This document shows positions 1 through 7,617 of a DNA stretch of 10,549 bases, piece after piece. Origin of the DNA: Candidatus Solibacter sp. GTDB lineage: Bacteria; Acidobacteriota; Terriglobia; Bryobacterales; Bryobacteraceae. Below the pieces are notes generated by a model. That model was not told the origin of the DNA. It made no database searches and was given only the letters and a program-made list of their open reading frames with translations. The number at the start of each line of letters is the position of its first letter. The stretch's first letter is position 1. The DNA is taken from the NCBI GenBank assembly GCA_017883345.1, contig JADGNT010000093.1, positions 1 through 10,549 of the forward strand, read 5' to 3'. The translations under genes were made by a program, and so were the position numbers.

Positions 1-566
<566 letters not shown>

Positions 567-575
567 AGAAGCCCG

Positions 576-2555
576 ATGTGGTTTAGTTCTGCAACGCGCC
601 GGCTTTCGCTCAAGGCAAGGCTGATCTCGAGCTACCTGGTAGTTCTGGGGGTCGGCGGACTGGTTACCTCGTTCGTCGGCTCCTGGATCGTGAGCACGAC
701 CATCATGATGCAGGCGCGGCGGGCGGTCGACCACGATTTCGCCGCGGCGAAGACGGTCTACGAACAGCAGCTTCAGGCCCTCCGGCTGTCGGTGCAAGTG
801 GCCGCATCCGGCACCACGATCCAGCGCTACCTCCAGACCGGCGACCAGGCGGCTCTGTACGCCTATTTGCGAGGCATTCACCGGGATGCCGGCTTTGATT
901 TCCTCAGCCTTACCGATGCCGGCGGACGGGTTATTTTGCGTGTCTCCCGGCCAGGCTACAGCGGCCGCGATGCATCGGCGATCGCGGTGGTGAAGGCGGC
1001 GCTGGCCGGCAAGGTGGCCGCTGCCACCGAGGTGCTTTCCGCTGCCCAACTTGGCGACGAAGATCCCAGCCTGCCGGCCCGCGCCCGTACCAAGACGGGG
1101 AACGGGGAAGTGAACGAAGGCATGACGCAGATCGCAGCCGCGCCCGTGGAGGGACCCGCCGCCAACGTTTTGGGCGTTCTTTATGGCGGCCTCCTGTTGA
1201 ACGGAAACTCCGCCATCGTCGACCGCGTCTGGACGCTTCTGTTTCGCGGCGACCGATTCAAGGACGCGGATAGCGGCTCCGTCACCATTTTCCGGAACGG
1301 ATACCGGATCGCGACCAACGTCCGGACCGTGGCCGGAGAGCGGGCGGTGGGCACGGAGGCATCCGCCGAAGTGCGCGAGGCGGTGCTGAAGCGCGGCGCA
1401 TTATGGCGGGGCCGGGCCTTCGTCGTGAAGCAGTGGTATATCAGCGAATACGATCCGGTTCGCAACTATGCGGGCGACGTGATCGGCATGCTCTCCGTCG
1501 GTGTCCTGGAAAGCACTTACACGACGATCCGGAACAGCGTGATCCTCTCCTTTTTCCTTCTCGCCACCATCGGGTTTCTGATGATCATCGGCATCACGTA
1601 TTACATGATCCGGAATATCACGCGCCCCCTCGGGGAGATGGTCTTCGCCACGCGGAATATCAGCGCCGGACGGTTTGACCAGGAGGTTCAATCGAATTCC
1701 CCGGGCGAGATCGCCTTACTGGCCGACTCCTTCAACGCCATGCTCAAGAGCCTGCGGCAGATGAAAGGGGATCTGGAGGAGTGGGGCCGGACTCTCGAAG
1801 AAAAAGTCAAGCAGCGCACCGAAGAGCTGGTGGCGATGCAGGCGCGCGTGGCCCAGTCGGAGAGACTGGCATCGCTCGGCATGCTGGCCGCCGGCGTGGC
1901 GCACGAGATCAACAATCCGCTCGGCGGCATCCTGGCCTTGACGGGGCTCACGGTGGAAGACATGAAGCAGGAGGATCCGAACCGGGAGACGCTGGAGGAG
2001 GTGATCCGTCAGACGGAACGCTGCCGCGACATCGTCAAGGGCCTGCTCGAGTTCTCGCGGCAGTCCAAGGCCAATACCGAAAGGATCGACCTCAATAGAA
2101 TCCTGCAAGACACGCTGTCGCTGTTGGCGAAACAGGCGCTGTTCTTCAATATCGAGGTCGTCCGCGACCTGGATCCCGGCCTGCCCGCGGTCATGGCGGA
2201 CAAGTCCCAGTTCCAGCAGGTCTTCATGAACATCTTCGTGAATGCGGTTCAGGCGATGGACGAGCGAGGCACCATTACCATTGCCTCGCGTCACAACCGG
2301 GCGGGCAAATGCGTCGAGGTGGCGATTTCGGACACAGGTCGCGGCATATCGCCGGAACAGATCGATCGCATCTTCGATCCGTTCTTCACCACCAAGGAAA
2401 GCGGGCAGGGAACCGGCCTCGGCTTGTCCATCGCGTACGGCATCGTGACCACCCACCGCGGGGCCATTTCGGTCCGGAGCGAGGTGGGCAAAGGCAGCAC
2501 GTTCACGCTCCGCATGCCGGTGGCGGCGGAGGCCGGCGCGGACGTTCAGGCGTAA
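576..2555 (+). CDS. Membrane-bound sensor histidine kinase (periplasmic Cache-like sensor, HAMP, HisKA, HATPase_c)
   Basis: This 659-residue protein has a complete sensor-kinase layout. A first transmembrane helix lies at about residues 16-39, followed by a large periplasmic region (about 40-320) resembling a Cache-type ligand sensor (for example FDFLSLTDAGGRVILRV and GMLSVGVLES). A second membrane helix spans about 321-345. A HAMP domain (about 346-396) begins RNITRPLGEM, and a charged coiled coil (about 397-425) follows. The HisKA domain has phospho-acceptor H443 in GVAHEINNPLGG. The HATPase_c domain has N556 in NIFVNAVQAM, D586 in DTGRGI, an F box DPFFTTK, and GQGTGLGL at 610-617. It should sense an external solute and phosphorylate a response regulator, most simply the receiver ending nine bases upstream. 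The ATG at 576 has only a weak GAAGAA ribosome site; no better start is seen. The ligand is unknown. The Cache assignment is less certain than the kinase core. Confidence 0.93.
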   Translation: MWFSSATRRLSLKARLISSYLVVLGVGGLVTSFVGSWIVSTTIMMQARRAVDHDFAAAKTVYEQQLQALRLSVQVAASGTTIQRYLQTGDQAALYAYLRGIHRDAGFDFLSLTDAGGRVILRVSRPGYSGRDASAIAVVKAALAGKVAAATEVLSAAQLGDEDPSLPARARTKTGNGEVNEGMTQIAAAPVEGPAANVLGVLYGGLLLNGNSAIVDRVWTLLFRGDRFKDADSGSVTIFRNGYRIATNVRTVAGERAVGTEASAEVREAVLKRGALWRGRAFVVKQWYISEYDPVRNYAGDVIGMLSVGVLESTYTTIRNSVILSFFLLATIGFLMIIGITYYMIRNITRPLGEMVFATRNISAGRFDQEVQSNSPGEIALLADSFNAMLKSLRQMKGDLEEWGRTLEEKVKQRTEELVAMQARVAQSERLASLGMLAAGVAHEINNPLGGILALTGLTVEDMKQEDPNRETLEEVIRQTERCRDIVKGLLEFSRQSKANTERIDLNRILQDTLSLLAKQALFFNIEVVRDLDPGLPAVMADKSQFQQVFMNIFVNAVQAMDERGTITIASRHNRAGKCVEVAISDTGRGISPEQIDRIFDPFFTTKESGQGTGLGLSIAYGIVTTHRGAISVRSEVGKGSTFTLRMPVAAEAGADVQA

Positions 2556-2589
2556 GCCGCCCCCGGAAGCCCCGGCTTCCAAGGGCGGC
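2556..2589. terminator. Bidirectional hairpin between convergent genes
   Basis: Directly after the kinase stop codon, GCCGCCC (2556-2562) pairs with GGGCGGC (2583-2589), and inside it GGAAGCC (2565-2571) pairs with GGCTTCC (2574-2580). A CC/AA internal loop separates the two stems, and the loop is 2-4 bases. It fills nearly the whole 39-base space between two convergent genes, so it would fold in either transcript. There is no T-run on either side, so if it terminates it is a T-less hairpin, as is common in GC-rich bacteria, or it blocks 3' exonucleases. Confidence 0.75.
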
Positions 2590-2594
2590 TCGCA

Positions 2595-3908
2595 CTATGG
2601 GGTAGCGGTGGCCGCGGGGACGCCTCGCTTCTCCATGGGCACAAAATCCCGCGCCTCGTAGCCGGTGTACACCTGCCGCGGGCGCGCGATTTTCTGCTCG
2701 CCGTCTTCGAGCAGTTCCTGCCACTGGGCAAGCCAGCCGGCCGTCCGCGGGATGGCGAACAGCACCGTGAAGATCTCCGGTTTGAAGCCCATCGCCTGGT
2801 AGATGATCCCGGAGTAGAAATCCACGTTGGGGTAGAGCTTTCGCTTGACGAAGTAGTCGTCTTCCAAGGCAATGCGCTCCAGCTCCAGAGCGATGTCGAG
2901 CTTCGGATTCCTGCCGGTGACCTCGAACACCTTGTCCGCGGCCCATTTGATGACGCTGGCGCGGGGGTCGTAATTCTTATAGATGCGGTGTCCAAAGCCC
3001 ATCAGTTTGAATTCGCCGGCTTTCACCTTGGCGATGTAGGCCGGGATCTTGTCCTTGGAGCCGATCTGGTCCAGCATTTTCAGGACTTCTTCGTTGGCGC
3101 CGCCGTGCAGCGGGCCGGAGAGCGCGGCCGCGGCCGCGGCGGTGGAGAGGAACGGATCGGCGTGCGAGCTGCCCACCGAGCGCATCACGTTGGCGCTGCA
3201 GTTCTGTTCGTGGTCGGCGTGCAGGATGAACAGGATGTCGAGCGCCCGCGCTAATACCGGGTTGGCCGCATACTTGGGCTCCGTCATCTTCCACAGCATG
3301 TTCATGAAGTTCTCGGAGTAGCTGAAGTCGTTGTCCGGATAGACGTAGGGAAGGCCGAGGCTGTGCCTGTAGGTATAGGCCGCAATCGTCGGCATCTTGC
3401 CGATCAGACGCATGATCTGCAATTTGCGCACCTGCGGATCGTGGATATTCCGCGCATCGGGATACACGGTGGAAAGGGCTGCGACCGTGCTGACGAGCAT
3501 CCCCATGGGGTGCGCGTCGTAGCGGAAGCCTTCCAGGAAATGCTTGGTGGTCTCGTGGAGCATGGTGTGGTGGGTGATCGCGCCGACCCACTCTTTGAGT
3601 TGGGGATCGGACGGCAACTCCCCGAACAGGACGAGATAAGCGACTTCCAGGAAACTGCACTTCTCCGCCAGTTGCTCGATGGGGTATCCCCGGTAGCGCA
3701 GGATGCCTTTGTCGCCGTCGATGAAAGTGATCGCGCTTTTACACGAGGCTGTGTTCATGAAAGCGGGATCGTAGGTCATGAGCCCGAAGTCATCGGGCCC
3801 CGTCTTGATCTGCCGCAAGTCCATTGCCCGAATGGTCCCGTGGTGGATGGGAACCTCGTAGGTGGATCCATTACGCTTGTCAACAATGCTTAAGACTTCT
3901 TTTTCCAT
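2595..3908 (-). CDS. gltA: Citrate synthase (type II, hexamer-type)
   Basis: This 437-residue enzyme condenses acetyl-CoA with oxaloacetate to citrate, the entry step of the TCA cycle, in the cytoplasm. The catalytic triad is visible: H268 in GPLHGGANEE, H307 in MGFGHRIYK and D363 in NVDFYSG. These match E. coli GltA H264, H305 and D362 within a few residues. Other signatures include ITFIDGDKGILRYRGYPIEQL near the N-terminus and HADHEQNCSANVMR in the middle. Length and the N-terminal beta-rich extension (about residues 1-50) fit the Gram-negative hexameric type, which in E. coli is inhibited by NADH; whether that holds here is not visible. The ATG at 3908 is set by a strong GGAGG (3914-3918), five bases away. 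It converges on the upstream sensor kinase, is read alone, and has a predicted promoter about 280 bases upstream with a highly structured leader between. Confidence 0.98.
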   Translation of the reverse strand: MEKEVLSIVDKRNGSTYEVPIHHGTIRAMDLRQIKTGPDDFGLMTYDPAFMNTASCKSAITFIDGDKGILRYRGYPIEQLAEKCSFLEVAYLVLFGELPSDPQLKEWVGAITHHTMLHETTKHFLEGFRYDAHPMGMLVSTVAALSTVYPDARNIHDPQVRKLQIMRLIGKMPTIAAYTYRHSLGLPYVYPDNDFSYSENFMNMLWKMTEPKYAANPVLARALDILFILHADHEQNCSANVMRSVGSSHADPFLSTAAAAAALSGPLHGGANEEVLKMLDQIGSKDKIPAYIAKVKAGEFKLMGFGHRIYKNYDPRASVIKWAADKVFEVTGRNPKLDIALELERIALEDDYFVKRKLYPNVDFYSGIIYQAMGFKPEIFTVLFAIPRTAGWLAQWQELLEDGEQKIARPRQVYTGYEARDFVPMEKRGVPAATATP

Positions 3909-3911
3909 GGA

Positions 3912-3948
3912 GTCCTCCCTCAGTTCTGGGCCCAGGGAAATGCCCCTG
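3912..3948 (-). promoter_or_regulatory. gltA: Possible ribosome-site-masking alternative hairpins before gltA
   Basis: On the minus strand, TCCCT (3938-3934) can pair with AGGGA (3920-3916), which overlaps the GGAGG ribosome site (3918-3914). The same TCCCTG segment can instead pair with CAGGG just upstream (3948-3944 with 3937-3933, six-base loop). A 10-base perfect palindrome CTGGGCCCAG (3926-3935) lies inside. The two pairings cannot coexist, which is the geometry of a translational switch. The stems are only five base pairs each, so this may be chance. Confidence 0.3.
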
Positions 3949-4105
3949 AAACTTGCGCCTCGGGCGCTGATTCAGCGGCATTTCGCCACCGCCCGACCTG
4001 TGCTATCCAGCAGGATGGCCGCTATCGCGCCAACCCGCGATGGCTGGCTGGTTTACGTCAATGCCGCGCCCGACGTTTCGACGGGAGGCGGCCGGTACAC
4101 TACGA

Positions 4106-4188
4106 GTTCCGTCGCAGACCGGTCATCGCCGAGTGCCACCGTGGGAACGCCGCCGGGGTGGCGGCTCGGCTCTGCCCGGTAACGGAAC
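4106..4188 (-). promoter_or_regulatory. Long stem-loop in predicted gltA 5' leader (candidate cis-regulatory RNA)
   Basis: Four nested, fully Watson-Crick stems line up: 4106-4112 with 4182-4188 (GTTCCGT/ACGGAAC, 7 bp); 4114-4118 with 4171-4175 (GCAGA/TCTGC, 5 bp); 4128-4133 with 4165-4170 (GCCGAG/CTCGGC, 6 bp); and 4135-4140 with 4157-4162 (GCCACC/GGTGGC, 6 bp). A 16-base terminal loop closes the structure, and a 9-base bulge sits on one side. A further pairing, 4118-4122 with 4176-4180 (ACCGG/CCGGT), crosses or replaces the second stem. The base of the stem falls about three bases from the start predicted from the promoter at 4198-4226. It matches no RNA family I recognise. Alternatives are a terminator for the hydrogenase operon or a remnant of a small inverted-repeat element. 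Confidence 0.5.
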
Positions 4189-4197
4189 GTCAATGTA

Positions 4198-4226
4198 ATC
4201 ATAATGCAAACGCCGGCACTTGTTAA
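4198..4226 (-). promoter_or_regulatory. gltA: Sigma70-type promoter, probably for gltA
   Basis: On the minus strand, -35 TTAACA (4226-4221) and -10 TATGAT (4203-4198) are separated by exactly 17 bases. Each box matches the consensus at five of six positions, in a locally AT-rich patch of an otherwise GC-rich region. The start would be near 4191, giving a gltA leader of about 280 bases. The promoter lies 44 bases past the hydrogenase operon stop, which supports gltA being a separate unit. Confidence 0.6.
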
Positions 4227-4269
4227 GGTATTTTTGTATCTGATTATCCCGGAATGCTCATCCGGTAGC

Positions 4270-4713
4270 TCAGAGCAGATTCTCGAGCACCTGCCGCAGA
4301 ATCGCGGGCATCCGCGCAGCCATCGAGGGCGATAGCGCCGGCTCGCACCTGGCTGATGAAATCGAAATCCCGAGTAAGCTGAAACTGGTGGGCGCAATCA
4401 GCCTAAGGAGTCTCACGGCCTGTATCACCGACAGATGATGCGCGTGCTCCTGGTGGTCCTCCAACCCGCGGAAATCCCGATCGAACACCCTGACCCTGCC
4501 CGTGGCAGAGCCGTCTTCGATCGCATCGATGAGAACTACCCGCCTTCGCCCCTCCATCTCGCCGGCGTATCGGAGCAGGTCCGTTCCGCCGCAGATGACC
4601 TCCACGTGTTCCGGTAGCCTCGCGTCGCCCGCCAACCGCTCCGCTACATGCCACCCGATGCCTTCATCGCCCATCAGCGGGTTGCCCAGGCCGATCACGA
4701 GCAGCGGTTTCAT
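4270..4713 (-). CDS. [NiFe] hydrogenase maturation endopeptidase (HycI/HybD-type)
   Basis: This 147-residue protease removes the short C-terminal tail of the hydrogenase large subunit once nickel is in place, closing the active site. The family signature GLGNPLMGDEGIG is at residues 8-20. The three nickel-sensing residues known from E. coli HybD (E16, D62, H93) correspond to E17, D63 (VVLIDAIE) and H93 (AHHLS). An open frame extends to 4749, but the ATG at 4713 gives the standard MKPLLVIGLGNP start and overlaps the alpha-subunit stop by four bases (ATGA), so translation is coupled to its substrate. It is the last gene of the operon. The expected substrate is the adjacent alpha subunit, which ends DPCISCSVH-LVRKR, leaving a five-residue tail to cut. 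No other hydrogenase maturation gene (hypA-F) is in the window. Confidence 0.93.
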   Translation of the reverse strand: MKPLLVIGLGNPLMGDEGIGWHVAERLAGDARLPEHVEVICGGTDLLRYAGEMEGRRRVVLIDAIEDGSATGRVRVFDRDFRGLEDHQEHAHHLSVIQAVRLLRLIAPTSFSLLGISISSARCEPALSPSMAARMPAILRQVLENLL

Positions 4714-6002
4714 CGCTTGCGCACAAGGTGGACGGAACACGAGATGCAAGGGTCATAAGCGCGCGCGATCATCTGCAGGCGCTTGGAGATGACCGCTTCA
4801 TCCCGCTCGGCGCACTGTTCCACCGCGCGCCGGAGATGCAGTTCCAGGCTGGCGGCGTTCAGGGCCGTCGGCGTGACCACGTCCGCCGCCGTGACTCTGC
4901 CCTCGTCGTCGTAGGTATAGCTGTGGATCAGCAGGCCGCGCGGAGCTTCCGTGATCGCCGTGCCGGTTCCCGCGCGCGGATGAACCGGCATCGGGCGCTC
5001 GTCCTTTAGCCCCGCGCGCAGCAGTTGCTCGATGCTCTCCAGCGCCCGATCCAGATCGTCGATCAGCTCCAGCGCCTGGGCCTTATTGTTGTCCATCGGG
5101 TTGTCGGCCGGCAGCAGCAGCTTGAGGCGCTTCATGGCGACGGCAAGTCTTCCGGTCAGCCGGCGCGGATTGACGGTCAGCCGCGCCAGCGCGCCCACCA
5201 TGAAAGGGTTCCCGCCGAACGTGCTGTGCTTGGCGTGGGAGTGCGGTACGGCCTTTTCGTTGGTCAGCTCCCGGTAATCGGCCGCACGCACGATCGCCCG
5301 GCTGCGGTTGGACACTACCATCACTTCGTCGCCACCGTAATAGCGATCCAGGTTCGGCGACCGCAACGCGGCGTAAACCGTGTCCGAGTGGCAGAAGTCC
5401 GCCGCGGGAAGCGAGGCTACCAGATCAATCACCGCGTCGGCGTCCGTCCTGCCCTGCATCAGGCTGCCGCGCAACGCGATCAACTGGTCGAGTGTGGGCA
5501 CCCTGCCAAAGCCCCCGGGGACCGCGTTCACGGGATGGACCGCCCGTCCGCCGATGGCCTCCTGAATCTGGTTGCCAAGTTTCTTCAGGCGCAGTCCGAG
5601 CAGGACCGCGGCCGGCTTGTCCGCCGCCAGCGCGGTGGCGCTCGGATAGTTCAGATAGTCCGGCACGGCCAGCAGGAACAGGTGGAGCGCATGGCTCTCG
5701 ATGCTTTCGCCCCGGTATAGCAGCTCGCGGAGCAGTTCGGTCTGGGGACTCACGCGGACGCCGAACGCGCTCTCGGTGGCCTTCAGCGAGGTCAGCGAGT
5801 GGGCCACCGAACAGATGGCGCAGATGCGCGAAAGGATCGGCGCCACCTCGTCGTAGCGCTTGCCGCGAATCAGCGGCTCCAGCAGCCGCGCCCCTTCGAA
5901 CACGTCGAAGCGCACGTTGGCCACCGCATCGCCTTCCAGCTCGACCGTAATGCCGCCGTGGCCTTCCACGCGGGCCAAATGCTCGATCGCGATGGTGGTC
6001 AT
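4710..6002 (-). CDS. hydA: Group 3b [NiFe] hydrogenase large (alpha) subunit
   Basis: This 430-residue catalytic subunit carries the [NiFe] centre. The nickel ligands are C61 and C64 in SRICAICSVAH and C419 and C422 in DPCISCSVH; H425 marks the expected cleavage site before the tail LVRKR. The N-terminal RVEGHGG (residues 11-17) is the conserved second-shell motif. Length and the RICAIC/DPCISC variants fit cytosolic NAD(P)-linked sulfhydrogenase-type enzymes (P. furiosus HydA is nearly the same length), not membrane uptake hydrogenases. It partners the delta subunit, whose stop overlaps this ATG by four bases. A good GGAGGGA ribosome site (6011-6017) lies in the end of that gene. The reaction is reversible H2 oxidation or H+ reduction; related enzymes also reduce elemental sulfur or polysulfide. 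In vivo direction cannot be inferred here. Confidence 0.95.
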   Translation of the reverse strand: MTTIAIEHLARVEGHGGITVELEGDAVANVRFDVFEGARLLEPLIRGKRYDEVAPILSRICAICSVAHSLTSLKATESAFGVRVSPQTELLRELLYRGESIESHALHLFLLAVPDYLNYPSATALAADKPAAVLLGLRLKKLGNQIQEAIGGRAVHPVNAVPGGFGRVPTLDQLIALRGSLMQGRTDADAVIDLVASLPAADFCHSDTVYAALRSPNLDRYYGGDEVMVVSNRSRAIVRAADYRELTNEKAVPHSHAKHSTFGGNPFMVGALARLTVNPRRLTGRLAVAMKRLKLLLPADNPMDNNKAQALELIDDLDRALESIEQLLRAGLKDERPMPVHPRAGTGTAITEAPRGLLIHSYTYDDEGRVTAADVVTPTALNAASLELHLRRAVEQCAERDEAVISKRLQMIARAYDPCISCSVHLVRKR

Positions 6003-6745
6003 TGGGCAACTCCCTCCGGCGCGAATGTCCGCAGGCGGGCGGCGAGCTGCTGCCGGTCAAAGCCCTTCTGTTCCAGCATGGCCACGAAGGAGGGAACGTT
6101 GGTGTCGCCCGCCGGTCCGCGGCAGCCAACGCACGGAACCCTCAGCTCCGGACAACGCGCTTCGCAGCCGCCGGCCGTAATCGGGCCGCAGCACAGCTCG
6201 CCGCGCTCGATCAGCAGGCAGTTGTTCTCCCGCATACGGCACTCCGTGCATACCGGATACTCGGGATAGAGCGGCGTATCGCCATTCAGCAGCGCCGCCA
6301 CCGCCGCGATGAAATGCTCCTTCTCAATGGGGCAGCCCGCGATGCCGAGATCCACTTTCACCACCTCGTGCAGTGCCTGGGCAGGGCTCGAATCGTACGT
6401 GAGTCCAATCTCGCCGTAGACTTCCTCCAGCAGCCTGGCGCGGTCCTTGCCGCGGTCCATGGCCGCCACCCCGCCCCAGACGGCGCACGTCCCGAGCGCC
6501 ACCAGAATCTTCGATCGCTGGCGAATGGCGCGAAGCTTGTCCGCATCCCGCCGGCTCAGCACCGCGCCTTCCACCAGCGCGATATCGAGCGGGCAGCCTT
6601 CGTCGTTTTCCGAAGAGGCCATGAGGAAGTCGCGGATATCGATCAGCGCGACGATGTCCAGGAGACGGTCCTCGCAGTTCAGAATCACGAGCTGGTCGCC
6701 GGCACAGCCCGTAAGCCCGAAGATCCCCACAGTAGGCTTGCTCAT
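5999..6745 (-). CDS. hydD: Group 3b [NiFe] hydrogenase small (delta) subunit, with Cys-to-Asp change at the proximal cluster
   Basis: This 248-residue Fe-S subunit passes electrons between the [NiFe] site and the gamma/beta diaphorase part. Proximal-cluster ligands are expected at CxxC near the N-terminus plus two later cysteines. Here C14, C87 (LGTCAVWGG) and C138 (AGCPIEKEH) are present, but the second cysteine of CxxC is D17 (LTGCAGDQ). P. furiosus HydD has TSCYGCQ there, from memory. C24 is a nearby extra cysteine. The C-terminal half has eight cysteines for two more [4Fe-4S] clusters: C166, C169, C176, C185, C194, C198, C205, C208, with an extra C186. There is no Tat signal, so the enzyme is cytosolic. 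The open frame runs to 7360, but the ATG at 6745 is chosen: it shares one base with the gamma stop, has GGAG eight bases upstream, and gives a normal start. Confidence 0.95.
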   Translation of the reverse strand: MSKPTVGIFGLTGCAGDQLVILNCEDRLLDIVALIDIRDFLMASSENDEGCPLDIALVEGAVLSRRDADKLRAIRQRSKILVALGTCAVWGGVAAMDRGKDRARLLEEVYGEIGLTYDSSPAQALHEVVKVDLGIAGCPIEKEHFIAAVAALLNGDTPLYPEYPVCTECRMRENNCLLIERGELCCGPITAGGCEARCPELRVPCVGCRGPAGDTNVPSFVAMLEQKGFDRQQLAARLRTFAPEGVAQ

Positions 6746-7617
6746 CAGATCATCTCCGGCAGGTTGATTGCGTCCCAGTAAGTGAATATCGGGCCCTGCA
6801 GGCAGGTGTACTTGTACCCGATGCTGCAATGGCCGCACTTCCCCACCCCGCATTTCATGCGCCGCTCCAGCGACATCAGGATGCGGTTCTTGGGAAAACC
6901 GAGATCGAGCAGCCGCTGCAAAATGAATTTGTAGACCACGGGCGGTCCGCAGACCGCGGCATAGGTACGCAAGGGGTCGATTTTGGCATGGTCGAAGAGA
7001 GTGGGCAGAAGTCCCACGTGGTTCTTCCAAGTTCCGGAGTCGTCGGCATCCACCGTCAGCAGGCAGTTGATATCGGTGCGGTCCACCAGCGCCAGCAGCT
7101 CTTCGCGGAAGAGCATGTCGTCCGGGCGCTTGGCGCCGTACATGAGGGTGATGTTGTGGAACTTGTCGCGGTGATCGAGCGCATACCAGAGCAGGGACCG
7201 CAACGGCGCCATGCCCAGGCCGCCCGCCGCCAGCAGCAGATCGTTGCCCATGATCTCCTGCATCGGATAGCCGTTTCCGTACGGCCCGCGTACGCCCACC
7301 ACATCGTTGGTGCGCATGCGGTAGAGCGCGTTGGTTACGCGTCCCACGCGCCGCACGCACAACTCCAGCACCTCGGGGCGCGATGGCGAGGAAGAAACGG
7401 AAATCGGCATTTCACCCACACCGGGCACGCTCAGCATGATGAATTGGCCCGGCTGGTGGCGGAACGCGCGCGCCAGGTGGTCCTCCGCGAAACGCAGGGT
7501 GAACAGGTAGTTGTTCTCCACCATCTTATGGATGCGCACGATGCGCGCCAGGTGCGGCTGGTACGGATTGGCGCTCAGGACGGGGTGGTGGGTGGCAACT
7601 TCATCGGCTAGCAACAT
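6745..7617 (-). CDS. hydG: Group 3b hydrogenase gamma subunit (FAD/NAD(P)-binding, [2Fe-2S])
   Basis: This 290-residue protein belongs to the ferredoxin-NADP+ reductase superfamily and is the NAD(P)-reactive part of the hydrogenase. The FAD domain covers about residues 20-120, with the flavin motif in ISVSSSP (72-78) and GPYGNGYP (111-118). The nucleotide-binding domain follows, with LLLAAGGLGMAP (127-138), the loop MYGAKRPDDMLF, and CGPPVVY. The C-terminus has a [2Fe-2S] motif with C256, C261, C264 and C272 (spacing Cx4Cx2Cx7C), as in dihydroorotate dehydrogenase electron-transfer subunits (PyrK) and sulfhydrogenase HydG. PyrK is the main look-alike, but the operon context decides. The ATG at 7617 overlaps the beta gene by 17 bases and is fixed by GGAGGG at 7624-7629. 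Whether NADH or NADPH is used cannot be read from these motifs. Confidence 0.94.
   Translation of the reverse strand: MLLADEVATHHPVLSANPYQPHLARIVRIHKMVENNYLFTLRFAEDHLARAFRHQPGQFIMLSVPGVGEMPISVSSSPSRPEVLELCVRRVGRVTNALYRMRTNDVVGVRGPYGNGYPMQEIMGNDLLLAAGGLGMAPLRSLLWYALDHRDKFHNITLMYGAKRPDDMLFREELLALVDRTDINCLLTVDADDSGTWKNHVGLLPTLFDHAKIDPLRTYAAVCGPPVVYKFILQRLLDLGFPKNRILMSLERRMKCGVGKCGHCSIGYKYTCLQGPIFTYWDAINLPEMI

Larger units (their letters stand above)
3909..4269. other. 361-base intergenic region between hydrogenase operon end and gltA
   Basis: No convincing gene is seen here. On the minus strand it holds, in transcript order, a sigma70-like promoter (4226-4198), a long stem-loop (4188-4106), an unstructured-looking stretch (about 4105-3950), and local complementarity around the gltA ribosome site (3948-3912). 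It must also contain the 3' end of the hydrogenase operon, but no U-tailed terminator was found just after 4270. A nested perfect hairpin GCCGCC/GGCGGC (4149-4154 with 4160-4165) competes with the longer fold. Confidence 0.7.

Noticed and set aside
1716..2582. Minus-strand open frame of 288 codons opposite the sensor kinase
   Set aside because: Covers the conserved HisKA and HATPase_c coding region in antisense; no start signal or family resemblance.
4053..4186. Minus-strand frame in the gltA leader that could give a 49-residue peptide starting MITLTFRYR
   Set aside because: Its ATG lies inside the predicted -10 box, there is no ribosome site, and the frame runs through the long stem-loop. 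The open frame is better explained by the GC-rich structure.
4714..4749. Twelve-codon N-terminal extension of the maturation protease (MHLVFRPPCAQA)
   Set aside because: It overlaps the alpha-subunit active-site codons out of frame, and the protease family starts directly before the GLGNPL motif, as with the ATG at 4713.
5025..5720. Plus-strand open frame of 231 codons opposite hydA
   Set aside because: Antisense shadow; composition dominated by R, V, Q, H and G, with no domain signature.
6746..7360. Upstream extension of the delta-subunit frame, giving a 453-residue protein
   Set aside because: The extension is a shifted-frame reading of hydG. The ATG at 6745 has a ribosome site and gives the family-standard N-terminus, so this is not a fusion.
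6829..7611. Plus-strand open frame of 260 codons opposite hydG
   Set aside because: Antisense shadow of a gene with full flavin, NAD(P) and [2Fe-2S] motifs; no recognisable protein features of its own.
6745..7617. Identification of hydG as PyrK (dihydroorotate dehydrogenase electron-transfer subunit)
   Set aside because: The domains are alike, but no pyrD or other pyrimidine gene is present and the gene is embedded in a hydrogenase operon in the canonical order.
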